Shown: positions 11,901 to 21,407 of the stretch, piece after piece
How the letters are laid out: every line of letters begins with the position of its first letter
Position numbering within the stretch: the first letter of the stretch is position 1
Source of the DNA: Oikopleura dioica
Taxonomy: Eukaryota > Chordata > Appendicularia > Copelata > Oikopleuridae
NCBI GenBank assembly: GCA_907165135.1
Contig: OU015566.1
Location: forward strand, 5,750,157 to 5,814,156
DNA length: 64,000 nucleotides
Direction: 5' to 3'
The notes under the pieces: model-generated
The model's input: the letters and a program-made list of their open reading frames with translations, nothing else
Told to the model about the DNA's origin: nothing
The model's database searches: none
Position numbers and translations under genes: made by a program

Positions 11901-14900
11901 AGAGATTTTTGACAAAGCTTTGTAAAAACCAAAAGCTTTCAGCCTTTGATTATCGAAACGAGCAAAAATAGCTGAATAGATAGGGCTTTAGAAGAAATTA
12001 TATCGATGTTATTCCACCGAATATTATCCCCTTAAGTTTTCACTATATCTGAAAAAATGGCTTTCTTACCGATTGAATCTTATTTTCGACCAATGAGTTG
12101 AGCAAAGCAGCGTCTTTTGGAAATAAGAGCTGAAGCTCACGGCAATGTTGAGTTGCTTTGTGGCGTAGTTTGAGAGGAAACACCATCGAATCGCCGAGCT
12201 TCTTCTCCTTCATGAGCGCTTTTTGGTGAATTTTCTGGAGCCGATCAGGGAGTAAATGCGACAGAGCCTCTTCCGCCACATCATTTGGTGGAAAAGCATC
12301 GTCACTCGTGCTCGATGTTGTTAGACTGTCTCTAGGTAATGGCTCGGCTTCAAACAGCTCGCTGATGAAGTCACCACGCAAAAAGGATCCGATCGGGGAA
12401 AACTGGTCGAATTGAAGACCACTCTCGTCGACAAACGGTATTTCATACTGGACCGGATTTTCGGCTGAAAGGCAAAACTCAGGCTGAGTTGCCATCATAA
12501 CGTCGAGATCGGCAGTCAAATTTTCTTGATAATATGAAGCGGCAGCGGCCTGTTCAGGAGGACTGAAAAAATATAAATTTTATAATGTTCTATCATCTTA
12601 CATAGTCATGAATTGTATCTTTGATAGTTAAAGGTGTCACCTAAGCTTGGGGTTTCACGCGCATACTTTTGGATATGTATGGGGTCTCATGCGCATTCAT
12701 GCTGTTTTTATAATTTGCGCGCATTTTATTCAGTAATTTATGTCATTTTTGATAGTTAAGGGTGTCACGCGCAGATCTGGAATAACATTGGGATGTAACG
12801 CGCATGTTTTGATTCAGTAAGGGGGCTTCACGCGCATTCATATTGTTTTCATAATTTGCACGCATCTTTAAAGTTTTTATCTAATTTTTGGTAGTTAAGG
12901 GTGTCGCGCGCATATCTTGAATAAGTTTTGGGAGTCACGCGCATGTTTTGATTGAGTAAGGGGGCTTCACGCGCATTCATGTAGTCTTCATTATTGGCGC
13001 GCATTTTATTCAGTAATTTATGTCATTTTTGATAGTTAAGGGTGTCACGCGCAGATCTGGAATAACATTGGGATGTAACGCGCATGTTTTGATTCAGTAA
13101 GGGGGCTTCACGCGCATTCATATTGTTTTCATAATTTGCACGCATCTTTTAAGTTTTTATCTAATTTTTGGTAGTTAAGGGTGTCGCGCGCATATCTTGA
13201 ATATGTTCTGGGAGTCACGCGCATGTTTTGATTTAGTAAGGGAGCTTCACGCGCATTCATGTAGTCTTCATTATTGGCGCGCATTTCATTCAATTATTCA
13301 TGTCATTTTTGATAGTTAAGGTTGTCACGCGCAGATCTGGAATAATATTGGGATGTAACGCGCATGTTTTGATTCCGTAGGGGGCTTCACGCGCATTCAT
13401 ATTGTTTTCATAATTTGCACGCATCTTTGAAGTTATTTATCTAATTTTTGGTAGTTAAGGGTGTCGCGCGCATATCTTGAATATGTTCTGGGAGTCACGC
13501 GCATGTTCTGATTTATGAAGGGGGCTTCACGCGCATTCATGTAGTTTTTCATTATTCGCGCGCATTTCATTCAATTATTCATGTCATTTTTGATAGTTAA
13601 GGTTGTCACGCGCAGATCTGGAATAATATTGGGATGTAACGCGCATGTTTTGATTCCGTAGGGGGCTTCACGCGCATTCATATTGTTTTCATAATTTGCA
13701 CGCATCTTTGAAGTTATTTATCTAATTTTTGGTAGCTAAGGGTGTCGCGCGCATATCTTGAATAAGTTTTCGGAGTCACGCGCATGTTCTGATTTATGAA
13801 GGGGGCTTCACGCGCATTCATGTAGTTTTTCATTATTCGCGCGCATTTCATTCAATTATTCATGTCATTTTTGATAGTTAAGGAAGTCACGCGCAGATCT
13901 GGAATAACATTGGGATGCAACGCGCATGTTTTGATTCAGAAGGGGGCTTCACGCGCATTCATATTGTTTTCATAATTTGCACGCATCTTTGAAGTTATTT
14001 ATCTAATTTTTGGTAGTTAAGGGTGTCGCGCGCATATCTTGAATAAGTTTTGGGAGTCACGCGCATGTTTTGATTTAGTAAGGGGGCTTCACGCGCATTC
14101 ATGTTGTCTTCATTATTCGCGCGCATTTCATTCAATTATTCATGTCATTTTTGATCGTTAAGGTTGTCACGCGCAGATCTGGAATAACATTGGGAGTCAC
14201 GCGCATGTTTTGATTCAGTAGGGGCCTCACGCGCTTTGATATAGTGTTTATAATTCACGCGCATTTTATTGAGTAAATTATCTCATTAATGATAAAAAAG
14301 GGATTCACGCGCATGCCTTGAATAAGTTTGGGTAGTCACGCGCATGTACTCAATCAGTATTGGGCCTAACGCGCTTTAAATAAGTTTTCATAGTACGCGC
14401 GCATTTTATCCAGTAATTTATCTTGTTTTTAAGTTAAAGGTGTCACGCGCATTTCTTGAATAAGTTTTGGTTGTCACGCGCATTTTTTCAATCAATATGG
14501 GGCCTTACGCGCATAGATATAGTGTTCATAATTCGTGCGCATATTATTTAGTTATTAATCTAATTGTTTATATTTGAGAGTGTCACGCGCATATCTTGAA
14601 TGAGTTTGGGGTCTCACGCGCATGTATTGAATAAGTATGGGGCCTTACGCGCATTTTATAGTGCTCATAATTCGTGCGCATTTTATCTGTTTTTAATAAG
14701 TAAGGTTGTTGTTGAATCAGTAAGGGGTCTCACGCGCGATCACATCGTTTTCATAATTTGCGCGCAATTAATTTTTTTCTTTCATTGATTTGATATCTCG
14801 GGCCGATTCACAAAACTTACATGATGCGGGTTGAATCATCAAAGTCCCGAAGATGACTTTCCATTTGGTTGGCCGACGTCGTAGGAAAGACTGCAGCTGG

Positions 14901-17900
14901 TTGCAAACTTGTCACTGATGGTGTGCAGACAGACGTTGAAGTTGGAGTGGGTAGTCGGACAGCTGGTGGTACATAACGAGGCTGATGGTAAGAACGTGCC
15001 CACATTTGTCGTGGCGAATTGTATTCAATTCTGGATAGATCAGAATTAATACGCTGTGCATTATCAGCAACCAAATTCCATCTAAGCGTTTGAAGGCGCT
15101 GTTCACGGCATGAACAGCTTTCGGCATCGTCGGTAGTCTGGGAGAAATCCCGAAGCGTATAGAGCCTCATCTTCAAGCAGCAGAATTGTTGTAGTCAATG
15201 TCGCCAGTGTCGATAATGTTGAAGACTATAAAACCTTGAAAATAACGATAACATATTAAACGCAAGTTTTTTCAAGTGATCTCTTCCAATTTCAAAAATT
15301 TCGTCGACTTTTTTAATGAGGGGTTCGAGAAAACTTAGACATAGCAGAATCAGAAAAAAATGATGAAATATTTAGCAAGATCTGGGTTTTTGGCGACTAT
15401 TAATGTCTTTAGAGATGTTTTTAGAGGTAATTCCCAATTTAAATTTATAGGAGCCCCCCATCAAGAATTGTGAAAAAGGGCTGTTAAGTGAAAGCTTCTC
15501 TTGGAAACTTTCAAAGGTAGACCCTTAATTTTAATTGCATCCTTAAGATCAAACCCTCGACTGCAATCGTTCCCCTTATGATTATCTTTCAATATCAAAC
15601 TCAAGGTTATACAGGCCCTTAAAGGTAAGGTTACTAAGTGAAGATTTTTTTCGGGGTTTTAATGAGGGTAGAGCCTTAATTTTTTCTCAGGGTAAAGTTT
15701 AGGCCCTAAGCTACTTTCGAGAGTTTTTAGTCAATGAACTTAAGGAGGACAAACCCTTTAAAGATATATAAGGCGAAAATTCAGTAGGTAGCATTTGAAG
15801 TCAAAAATGAGCACTAGAAACTTTCGAGCGTCCGGAAAGGGATGAATACTCCAGCCTATCAGTGCGCGCCTAATTCCATATTGTAGAGCAGGTTCCATTG
15901 ATGATTTAAAAAAAAAAACTTCGCGGGCCCGGAAATCGTCAAAAAACCTCTTATCTAGTTTTGTAGAGCTCGTCAAGACGAGTCGAATGATATATCAAAG
16001 TCAATTTCAGCTCGTAATCACATATCCTGCCTAGTTATCAGCGAAAAATTAAAAATTTAGTGTATTTTGTTGTCGCTCGTTCCTAATTTCTGGCCCATTT
16101 CCAGTCCCATTTCCATTGGAAAATGAAATATACTGATAAACTCGGCTGGGTAGATGATGACGGGCTGAAATTTTTTGGAACATTTTCCGGGGTCAAACGT
16201 TACCGCAGCTATTCTAGAACAAAAACGGCGGCGGTCAGAAAATTTTTGATAAGCCACCTTCTTATCACTTAGAATTTTCAGGACTTTGATATATCATTTG
16301 ACTCGTCTCGACGAGCTCTACAAAACTAGGTTAGAAGTTTTGAGACGATTTCCGGGCCGGCGAAATTTTTTTTGAAATCAGCATTCTATCTAATCATTGC
16401 CCGAAGAAGCTCGAAAAATGAAGCAAAATTGAGTACTCATACCTTTCCGGGGCACGTAAACCCTAGTTATCCCCTTAATTATAATTAAAAAAGAAAAAAC
16501 TAAGGACCTTTATCAAAAAAATGATGAAAATAACTAATTTTAGAAAGGTTTCTGACTGACAATCATTTTTTCTTTTGAAACTTACCTTTGAAGTCGTTCC
16601 GTTTTCTTTCTTGGTCGTCTTCCAGTTGAATCAGTTTTAGGAGCAACGTTCCAGTAGGAGCCAAGCGAATTGTCCGATTGCTTGATTTGAGCAAAGAGAC
16701 TTTGTTGGTTAAGACTTTCGTTTGATGATTGTCTTTCTCTTCTTCAATTTTCAAAAAATTGAAAAAAATTTGATTTCCAGCTTTTTTTTCGTCTGTCTGC
16801 TCTTCTGAGAAAATTGAATTCAAAGCGAGCGAAATTTTCCGCTTAAACGGAACAGAACTCGGCAGGGTACGTCAGCTGACCTAGCTGATAAAATCAGCTG
16901 ATTTTATGGAATTATAATTTCAAAAATCTGATTTCACACAAGACACAATTTTTCATGCCTTGGGTCCAACGTGGATGGATGAACATTCGCATGTCTAGCG
17001 ATGATCTTACAAGAAACTACGAACTTAATGACTATACCGAGATTCTTTTCTCTAAAGATGTAACATCTGAGATGGTATGGAATCCACTGAAGGAAAGCCT
17101 CAATCAAGTTGAAGATCTGGGGGACTTCGCTCATCGATTGTTTTTCTGGTGGCAATTTCATGGATACCCGCGCCTTCCTTTGAACCGGTATCTATTGCTC
17201 AACTGACCTACACAGGTAACGCATCGAATTACCCGGAAATTGTTGCTGCTCAAATCTGCCCAGATAAATCTCGTGACAAAATATTCGATTTCATAAAACA
17301 TAGTCGAGGAATCGAGGAAGAGTTTAGGCGCCGCAGTTCGATATAATTCCTATTTTAAATGACTGAAAATGCTCTAAGCTTCAATTTGATAGCCCACGAG
17401 CATGCCATTCTTATAAATTTCGTCAATTTTCGGCTCTAGAATCGCAACCGGAAGTGATTTTCGGAAGCATGTCAGTGTTCAATTTCTATGATCATCATAG
17501 TAGTAGTCAAATGGGAAGAAAATGGGATGAGAAAATTTCTTCCCTGCTTGATTTCGAGGCCGTTTTGTAGCTGCACGACCTCAGAAATGGGAATCAGGCT
17601 GGAAAATGGGATGAGCCTTATTTTACGCGCCTGATTTTGAGGCCGTTTTGTCGCTGCGCTTTCCTATTTTTGCCCGGATTTCTCTCTTCTTCGTTACTGA
17701 AAAAGGGCTCTAGGAAAATGATGATTTCTCGCCATAATTATGATCGTGAGCGAGTGAAATTCAAATCCAGGGTAGTTCGGACACTGCTGAATCAGAATCC
17801 GAGAAGAAATTTAAGATTCATAATGTGGATGAGTCACAATCACCAATATAAGAAAGCATGTTTTTAAACTTTCAGAAGGCCATATCTCCGAGATTCGTGA

Positions 17901-19182
17901 GAGATAGAACTCGAGAAACATACCAAAATGCTTCATTTTTAGTACTCTTTCATAATTGACTCAAAACAAGAAAAAAATTTTTTTCGACCGTCACCAAAAT
18001 CTGAAACTTCCCTTAGCATTTGGTTGAAGACGCTGTTTTTTGTCCAGAAATCGAGTGCTGCGCCATGTCTTCGAATCAAGAAGTCAAAAAATTCGAGCCG
18101 AATGAAAAATTCTTTCCCCTGTGCTACTCTCCTTGAATAAAAGAAAATTCTGAGCCACTCACGAAAATGATAGCAAGGAAGAAAAACAGCAGCAGCAACA
18201 TCGCAATTTCGCCAAGAGTCAGCTTCAAAGTCTCGTAAACGATCCAAAGACTCGGCCACCGGTTGCGCAGTTTTTTCAGCGAGCTGATTACTGAACAAAA
18301 TTTTTATAAACAAAATCAAAAAAGGGGGGTCTTACATCTAATAGAACGAAGAATCGAGACGATTTGGCCGACTCCGCTCATGATTTCCGTGTTTGTTAGA
18401 ATGAAGCTCGCGAGAATCATTGTTAAATCGACGATGTTCAGCGACGACTTGAAGAATGTTTCCGGCATTACAATGTACTTGAGCAGCATTTCCATCAAAA
18501 ACAGGGCGAGAGTGACGTTTTGGACCAACTGGATGAGCACCATTCCTGCTTTTATGTTGTTGCCTTGGAGAAATTGCATATTTTTCTAAGAAAAACTATT
18601 GGATTTACCTTGGAGAAGAACGTCGACGTAAATCGAGAGAAAATTGAGAACGATTGAGATCATGGTTATTAGATTAAAGCTGACTGAATGGACGATTTCG
18701 GATAAAAATTGCCGGAACAGCTCGCGGTCGTCTTCTTGGTCAGATCGGACGATTTCTCTAGACAAAGAATTGATGTTTTGATCGCCAAGAGAACGATTTT
18801 TTACCTAAAGTCAGTGTAGACATTTCGAATGTCGTCGGCCTCGGCATCGCCATTGAGCGGAAACGAGAATATTCGCTTGACTTCTGGCGGCCCATCTGGC
18901 AGTCCCGCCGCTGCTTTATCCGCCTTGTCCTTTTTGTTGAAGAGCGCTTGGACCGTTCGCCCGCCGATTTGCCATTTTCCTTTGCTGCTTGATTTGGAGA
19001 AGTCGGACTCGCTCTCGGTGGCGATATTGAACTGAACTGACTCTTTTGAGTTTATCGAAGCTTCTACTTCTTTGTCGTTATCTTGCCTCTTTTTGAGAAT
19101 ATTCTTGAAAAAAATTTGAAAAAAAAAATAGTTAAATCTGGCTTACTTTTAACGATGGCTGCTTTGCAAGCTTTTTACTCAT
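2918..19182 (-). CDS. CatSper-type voltage-gated calcium channel subunit, with a 14.3-kb intron
   Basis: CatSper subunits assemble into the sperm flagellar calcium channel; each has six membrane segments and a pore. Eight exons keep frame: 19147-19182 (MSKKLAKQ), 18805-19103, 18609-18757, 18336-18563, 18159-18290, 3605-3847, 3205-3556, 2918-3161, giving about 560 residues. S1 to S3 are clear hydrophobic runs; S4 is weak (IVSILRSIRLISSLKKLR). S5 is LGEIAMLLLLFFFLAIIF. The pore reads FVFLTMDGW, with the Asp typical of the CatSper T-x-DGW filter. S6 follows (FVNILLIILFSIIMNSMIV), then an acidic tail. One repeat, not four, and the single DGW exclude Cav/Nav and two-pore channels. A 42-bp intron-like segment at about 3430-3475 is in frame either way and may be alternatively retained. 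The intron 3848-18158 hosts another gene and a transposon. Which of CatSper1-4 this is I cannot say. Confidence 0.82.
3979..18136 (+). CDS. Type II membrane protein with lectin-like extracellular part, nested in the CatSper intron
   Basis: Exons 3979-4234, 4279-4419, 4465-4601, 4729-4917 and 18017-18136 give a 280-residue protein. A cytoplasmic N-terminus of about 50 residues is followed by one membrane anchor (FRIAIVVFLILAALTIMNF) and a Cys-containing extracellular region. The part around SIEYCVEAGSEIANVS resembles the start of a C-type lectin fold, but the match is weak. The last exon ends CPEIECCAMSSN...LCYSP and an AATAAA follows at 18136-18141. Intron 3 needs a GA donor at 4602. The fourth intron, 4918-18016, is 13.1 kb only because a transposon sits in it; without the element it is 41 bp, phase 0. 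The gene lies wholly inside an intron of the oppositely oriented CatSper gene. Function unknown. Confidence 0.65.
4958..5735 (+). repeat. Left terminal inverted repeat of the 13-kb transposon
   Basis: This arm pairs with the reverse complement of about 17350-18012, with only scattered mismatches in the outer 500 bases. It includes an 87-codon open frame on the minus strand (5070-5333) that recurs in the other arm; this is a shared shadow of the repeat rather than a gene. The 13-base word CTCATCCCATTTT occurs twice here (about 5352 and 5438). Confidence 0.85.
5790..6228. repeat. Small inverted-repeat element inside the transposon
   Basis: About 30 bases beginning near 5825 (ending TTTTATGTTTCCGAC) recur inverted at about 6185-6225, and two internal segments (GTCTA...TGTGGCGTAGG) are duplicated between them. 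It has no coding capacity I trust. The arrangement is that of a miniature inverted-repeat element or a relic of one. Confidence 0.5.
6228..6671 (+). CDS. HEAT/ARM-like ORF carried by the transposon, probably partial
   Basis: Two short frames join if a 42-bp GA-AG intron (about 6337-6378) is removed, giving roughly 130 residues of amphipathic helices: KPKERFKMLLISVLAEYLIL, then LLDHIVNWLASDSYTQRNC and LVEISLILSHLLVLNN. The helix pattern is typical of HEAT or armadillo repeats, but I recognise no family. An acceptor-like CTCTACAG precedes the first frame and there is no good start codon, so it looks like the 3' part of a gene: either a second gene of the element or a captured host exon. The stop is at 6669-6671. 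Confidence 0.35.
6854..15170 (-). CDS. Transposon-encoded DDE-transposase-like protein with zinc fingers and a Ulp1-like peptidase domain
   Basis: Exons that keep frame, 5' to 3': 14821-15170, 12070-12562, 11421-11873, 9695-10771, 8778-9592, 8710 down to about 8440, about 8031-8375, then exons ending at 6854; roughly 1,500 residues. Exon 11421-11873 has paired CxxC/H zinc-finger motifs (CDRCADYVYVG, CHGCQDTFGSIESYNNH), and 10771 begins with another (CRKCWIRVPREHLELHEETH). At 8765-8600 the sequence SDNAP, then VHGKSSVDGAH, follows the SDGA...HGKGxCDG spacing of an unnamed metazoan DDE-like family. At 7900-7450, HHLTLI, then ILDTS, then SSSEFCAPLLLEICRQE give the His, Asp and Cys order of Ulp1/SENP (C48) peptidases. 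The intron at 8711-8777 uses a GA donor. The 2,258-bp intron 12563-14820 holds the satellite. Junctions around 8370-8440 and 7905-8030 are not resolved. Confidence 0.55.
10849..11397. repeat. Miniature inverted-repeat element in an intron of the transposase gene
   Basis: The ends GACGCGCTTTTTTA are inverted copies of each other, and similarity continues imperfectly inward for about 130 bases per arm. It fills most of the 649-bp intron 10772-11420. Both arms contain GATTCTAGAGCC, a word also present in the large terminal repeats (about 5638), so it may be a deletion derivative or relative of the host transposon. Confidence 0.6.
12610..14770. repeat. Intronic satellite with nested 35/140/280-bp periodicity
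   Basis: The words CACGCGCAT, CGCGCATG and TGCACGCAT recur about every 35 bases. Landmarks such as GATAGTTAAGG return every 280 bases (12751, 13031, 13311), with a variant GGTAGTTAAGG midway, so a 140-base unit has diverged into A and B types forming a 280-base higher-order unit. About fifteen 140-base units are present; units near 14300-14770 are the most diverged. The array lies entirely inside the intron 12563-14820 of the transposase-like gene. No open frame of note. Confidence 0.9.
15171..16586. other. Non-coding interior of the transposon with an inverted-repeat element
   Basis: No convincing exon. Sequence at about 15800-16010 recurs inverted at about 16265-16460 (the shared core includes GACGATTTCCGGGCC and the flanking CTCGTC/GACGAG words around TTTGATATATCA), forming a roughly 650-bp hairpin element. 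15300-15770 holds several imperfectly repeated GGTAGA/AGGGTAGAGCC-like segments with no coding signal. Confidence 0.5.
16587..16860 (-). CDS. Possible exon upstream of the transposase-like gene
   Basis: An open frame on the minus strand ends at a good donor (CTTCAAAG then GTAAG, 16586) and could begin at the acceptor TTTTCTCAG near 16815 or slightly upstream. The protein is charged and Lys/Glu-rich (SEEQTDEKKAGNQ, LEDDQERKRNDF) with no recognised domain. It might be a 5' exon of the gene at 6854-15170, but the phase-1 donor does not join directly to the ATG at 15170. It could also be an unrelated small gene. Confidence 0.3.
16955..17346 (+). CDS. Small unidentified ORF pair near the right end of the transposon
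   Basis: An ATG at 16955 opens 83 codons; a second overlapping frame (from about 17149 to the stop at 17344-17346) carries sequence that also looks coding (GNASNYPEIVAAQICPDKSR). The two frames overlap over about 60 bases and no GT-AG intron joins them cleanly, so there may be a frameshift, or only one frame is used. No family recognised. Confidence 0.25.
17350..18012 (-). repeat. Right terminal inverted repeat of the 13-kb transposon
   Basis: Reverse complement of the left arm, ending CTTCCC at 18012 followed by TTAG. About 100 bases of the left arm are missing here. The outer 300 bases differ from the left arm at only a few positions by eye, suggesting the insertion is fairly young. Confidence 0.85.
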
Positions 19183-19526
19183 TTTTATGTCTCTTGAATC
19201 TGATCTGATTTCATAGAAAACATTTTCATGTTCCCAGCTGCTCTAGAAGATTCAGGCTCCGTGGAGAGAGATTGTTGCTCTTTTTGGAGCGTTCAAGTGA
19301 ATCTGGGCTGGTCACTTTAATCAAGTTATTTTTAAATCTTGTCAAGGTACTGAACGCACCGTTTCTTTAGAACGATATCAAATAATAAATTTCTCCCGTA
19401 AACATGAATTCTTCTGCTTGTAGATTGCGGCGCTAACTGATTCTTTTTTCATCATTTCAAGCGAACGAAGAAAAGAGAAAACCAACAAATTTTTAAAGAA
19501 AAATTATTGCAGTAAAAATTGGGGAG
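19183..19526. promoter_or_regulatory. Divergent intergenic region between CatSper and a secreted-protein gene
   Basis: 344 bases separate the two divergently transcribed start codons. It must contain both promoters or be shared. No clear TATA box or trans-splice site was singled out. Confidence 0.3.
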
Positions 19527-20641
19527 ATGATTTTCAGATTTTTTGTATCGGTAGTCACTGCGTCATCCATTTATCCAGGTAAGCATCCAGGTCAACCCTA
19601 ATTTTTCTACGAACTAGAGTCAGAGAAAGTATTTTGCTATTGAACAAGACTTGTACTATTTCGTTTCAGCTCGACAACTCCCAATTTCCTCACAGAATTC
19701 TGGCAATGACTTCAGTCTCTACGTTGAATCACGTGACCAATGCCCCGATGAGGGTAAGTTCTACTGTGAAGATGAAGATTCTTCGAGGGTTTGTGGGGAA
19801 TGGAACTGTCCAGATGGCGTTTCAGAATTTTCAAAATGCACGGTTTTTGCCAAAAACTTTCTCGAGGCGGAGACTCAAGAATATCACAGGAAAGGCTTCA
19901 ATTTTGATTTTTCCAAATTAGACACAATAATCATCTCCGCTATCAAAAGTTATATTTATCAGCCTTAAATAGAACGTGCAATTGTCACACAAATGTTGGA
20001 CCCTTTAATGTGTTTACCGGATGTAAGTGGACAACGGAAAAGAAAGAAGTTACATCGACAGAGTTGACAACAACAACATTAACAGCGATAAGAACAACAT
20101 CAACGGCAGCATCAACAACAACTTCATCGACAAGAGTATCAACAACAACTTCAACATCAACGACATCGACAACGACAACTGCAACGACGACAACTACAAC
20201 GACAACGACAAGGACGACGACAACTACGACATCGACAACGACAGCATCGAGATCAACTACGGCAACAGAAACATCAACGACAGAAACCCTCCCAGAGAGG
20301 TCAGGAGGAATGCTTTCCGATGTTGAGCTTCTTGGAAGCACCGAAAACCAGCTACCAATAGAATATGAAGAAGATGAGGAATATCTCGGAGAAAATGAAA
20401 GATATGAGCCGGTTTCAAGAAACTATCCCCGAGCGTATCCTTTAGCAAGTAGGACAAAATACCCCAGAGAGTATCCGAATGCAAATCAACATCTGATGAA
20501 AAAGGTTATCAGAGAAGGTAAAGATTTTATCTCAAGAAACAAAAAAACATTTCAGATGGAACATATGTTCATAGTTTCGAACTGATGCAGAAAATACAGA
20601 AAATGATGTTCGAAGAAGGCCTTTTTTCACTGTATTTTTGA
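19527..20641 (+). CDS. Secreted Cys-rich protein with a mucin-like Thr domain
   Basis: Exons 19527-19578, 19670-19889, 19973-20517 and 20556-20641 give 300 residues. A signal peptide (MIFRFFVSVVTASSIYP) leads to a Cys-rich segment (CPDEGKFYC, CGEWNCPDGV, CNCHTNVGPF) of about 90 residues, then about 75 residues that are almost all Thr with Ser, a mucin-like O-glycosylation domain, then an acidic and Arg/Tyr-Pro-rich tail. The frame across the second intron (19890-19972) holds only with a GA donor (CACAG then GAAAGG). The Thr tract is an ACA/ACG-rich minisatellite that is also open in other frames; those are shadows. It is transcribed away from CatSper. Likely an extracellular matrix or mucus component; not assigned to a family. 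Confidence 0.75.
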
Positions 20642-20884
20642 AATTCTTAACTATTAGAAAATATTCTTTTTTATAATTTTATTTTCTTTTTCATTTTCTG
20701 TAAATTTAATTAACAGTAATTAATTAAATCACTAAGTAAAGCCTCTTGTTACAACTTTTGTGAGTTCATACTGTCATCGAAGCGATATTTTTGCCGGCAG
20801 ATTTATTTGCTTGCGATTATGATAACCTGGATTAAATTGTTTGGTTGAGACTAAGATTCCTCAGTAGATTTTCATTGCGGAAAA

Positions 20885-21238
20885 ATGCTGCTTTTTCAAT
20901 TTTTTATAAGTTCCTTTTTTGCGTTTGAAATTTCGAAGCGGGATGCGTCGAATTTTCTACGGAAGAAAAGGTCGAATTCTGGATTTGAGGAAATGAAACG
21001 TGGTGACTTTGAAAGAGAGTGCATCGAGGAATCATGTGACTCTAACGAGTTTCATGAGATTTATGATGATTCAGAAATTTCAGAGCCGAAACTGGTAAAA
21101 ATCAGCTTCAGATTACATTCTCTAATTCTCTAGTTCTTTTACATGGTTTGCCGTAAAATGAACGAAGAAATTGAAGACAATGATATCAGTCACGAGTTTC
21201 TTCTGCAAATAAGATATTATGACGGGTTGGGTTTATAA
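20885..21238 (+). CDS. Vitamin-K-dependent Gla-domain protein
   Basis: Exons 20885-21094 and 21134-21238 join in phase 0 to 104 residues. MLLFQFFISSFFAFEI is a signal peptide. A basic site (LRKKR) that looks like a propeptide cleavage site precedes SNSGFEEMKRGDFERECIEE, which is the Gla-domain signature: paired Glu after F, then the ERECxEExC core with its disulfide pair. Glu residues here would be carboxylated by gamma-glutamyl carboxylase in the ER and bind calcium and membranes. After the Gla segment an aromatic stretch (LFFYMV) matches the usual aromatic stack. The open frame ends soon after, without EGF, kringle or protease domains. Either it is a stand-alone Gla peptide or further exons follow (see the lectin exons at 21753). 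Confidence 0.82.
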
Positions 21239-21407
21239 AATCTTAACAAGCTAAGAAACTGAAGTTGAGAAAATCTCAAACTCGAGCTTGCTTTGAAGGC
21301 AAGCAGAACTCAACCTTTGTGACTACCAGTGTCGCTAATTTGCTTGAACCCGAAGAGGTTTATTTCTTAATGAAATGAATCGAAATGAATATTTTCGGGT
21401 GACCCTC

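Larger units (their letters stand above)
4958..18012. mobile_element. 13.06-kb DNA transposon with long terminal inverted repeats and TTA target duplication
   Basis: The two ends are near-identical in inverted orientation: 4958 to about 5735 and about 17350 to 18012. The right arm lacks roughly 100 bases present at about 5505-5605. Both ends start GGGAAGTTTCAG. The element is flanked by TTA on each side (4955-4957 and 18013-18015), and removing one TTA plus the element restores a clean 41-bp intron in the host gene. GGG ends with a TTA duplication are what PIF/Harbinger elements show, but the encoded transposase-like gene does not look like a standard Harbinger protein, so I leave the superfamily open. 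Cargo: a multi-exon minus-strand gene (6854-15170), a HEAT-like ORF (6228-6671), ORFs near the right end, a satellite and internal hairpin elements. Confidence 0.85.

Noticed and set aside
12610-14770. CRISPR array
   Set aside because: The repeats are regularly spaced but the sequence between them repeats too, in a eukaryotic intron; it is a satellite.
2918-19182. Two-pore channel or four-repeat calcium/sodium channel for the ion-channel gene
   Set aside because: Only one six-segment unit with a single DGW pore is present, and the total of about 560 residues fits CatSper.
19985-20341. Val-rich 118-codon minus-strand frame and a second plus frame over the Thr tract
   Set aside because: Both are alternative readings of a triplet-like minisatellite and carry no domain.
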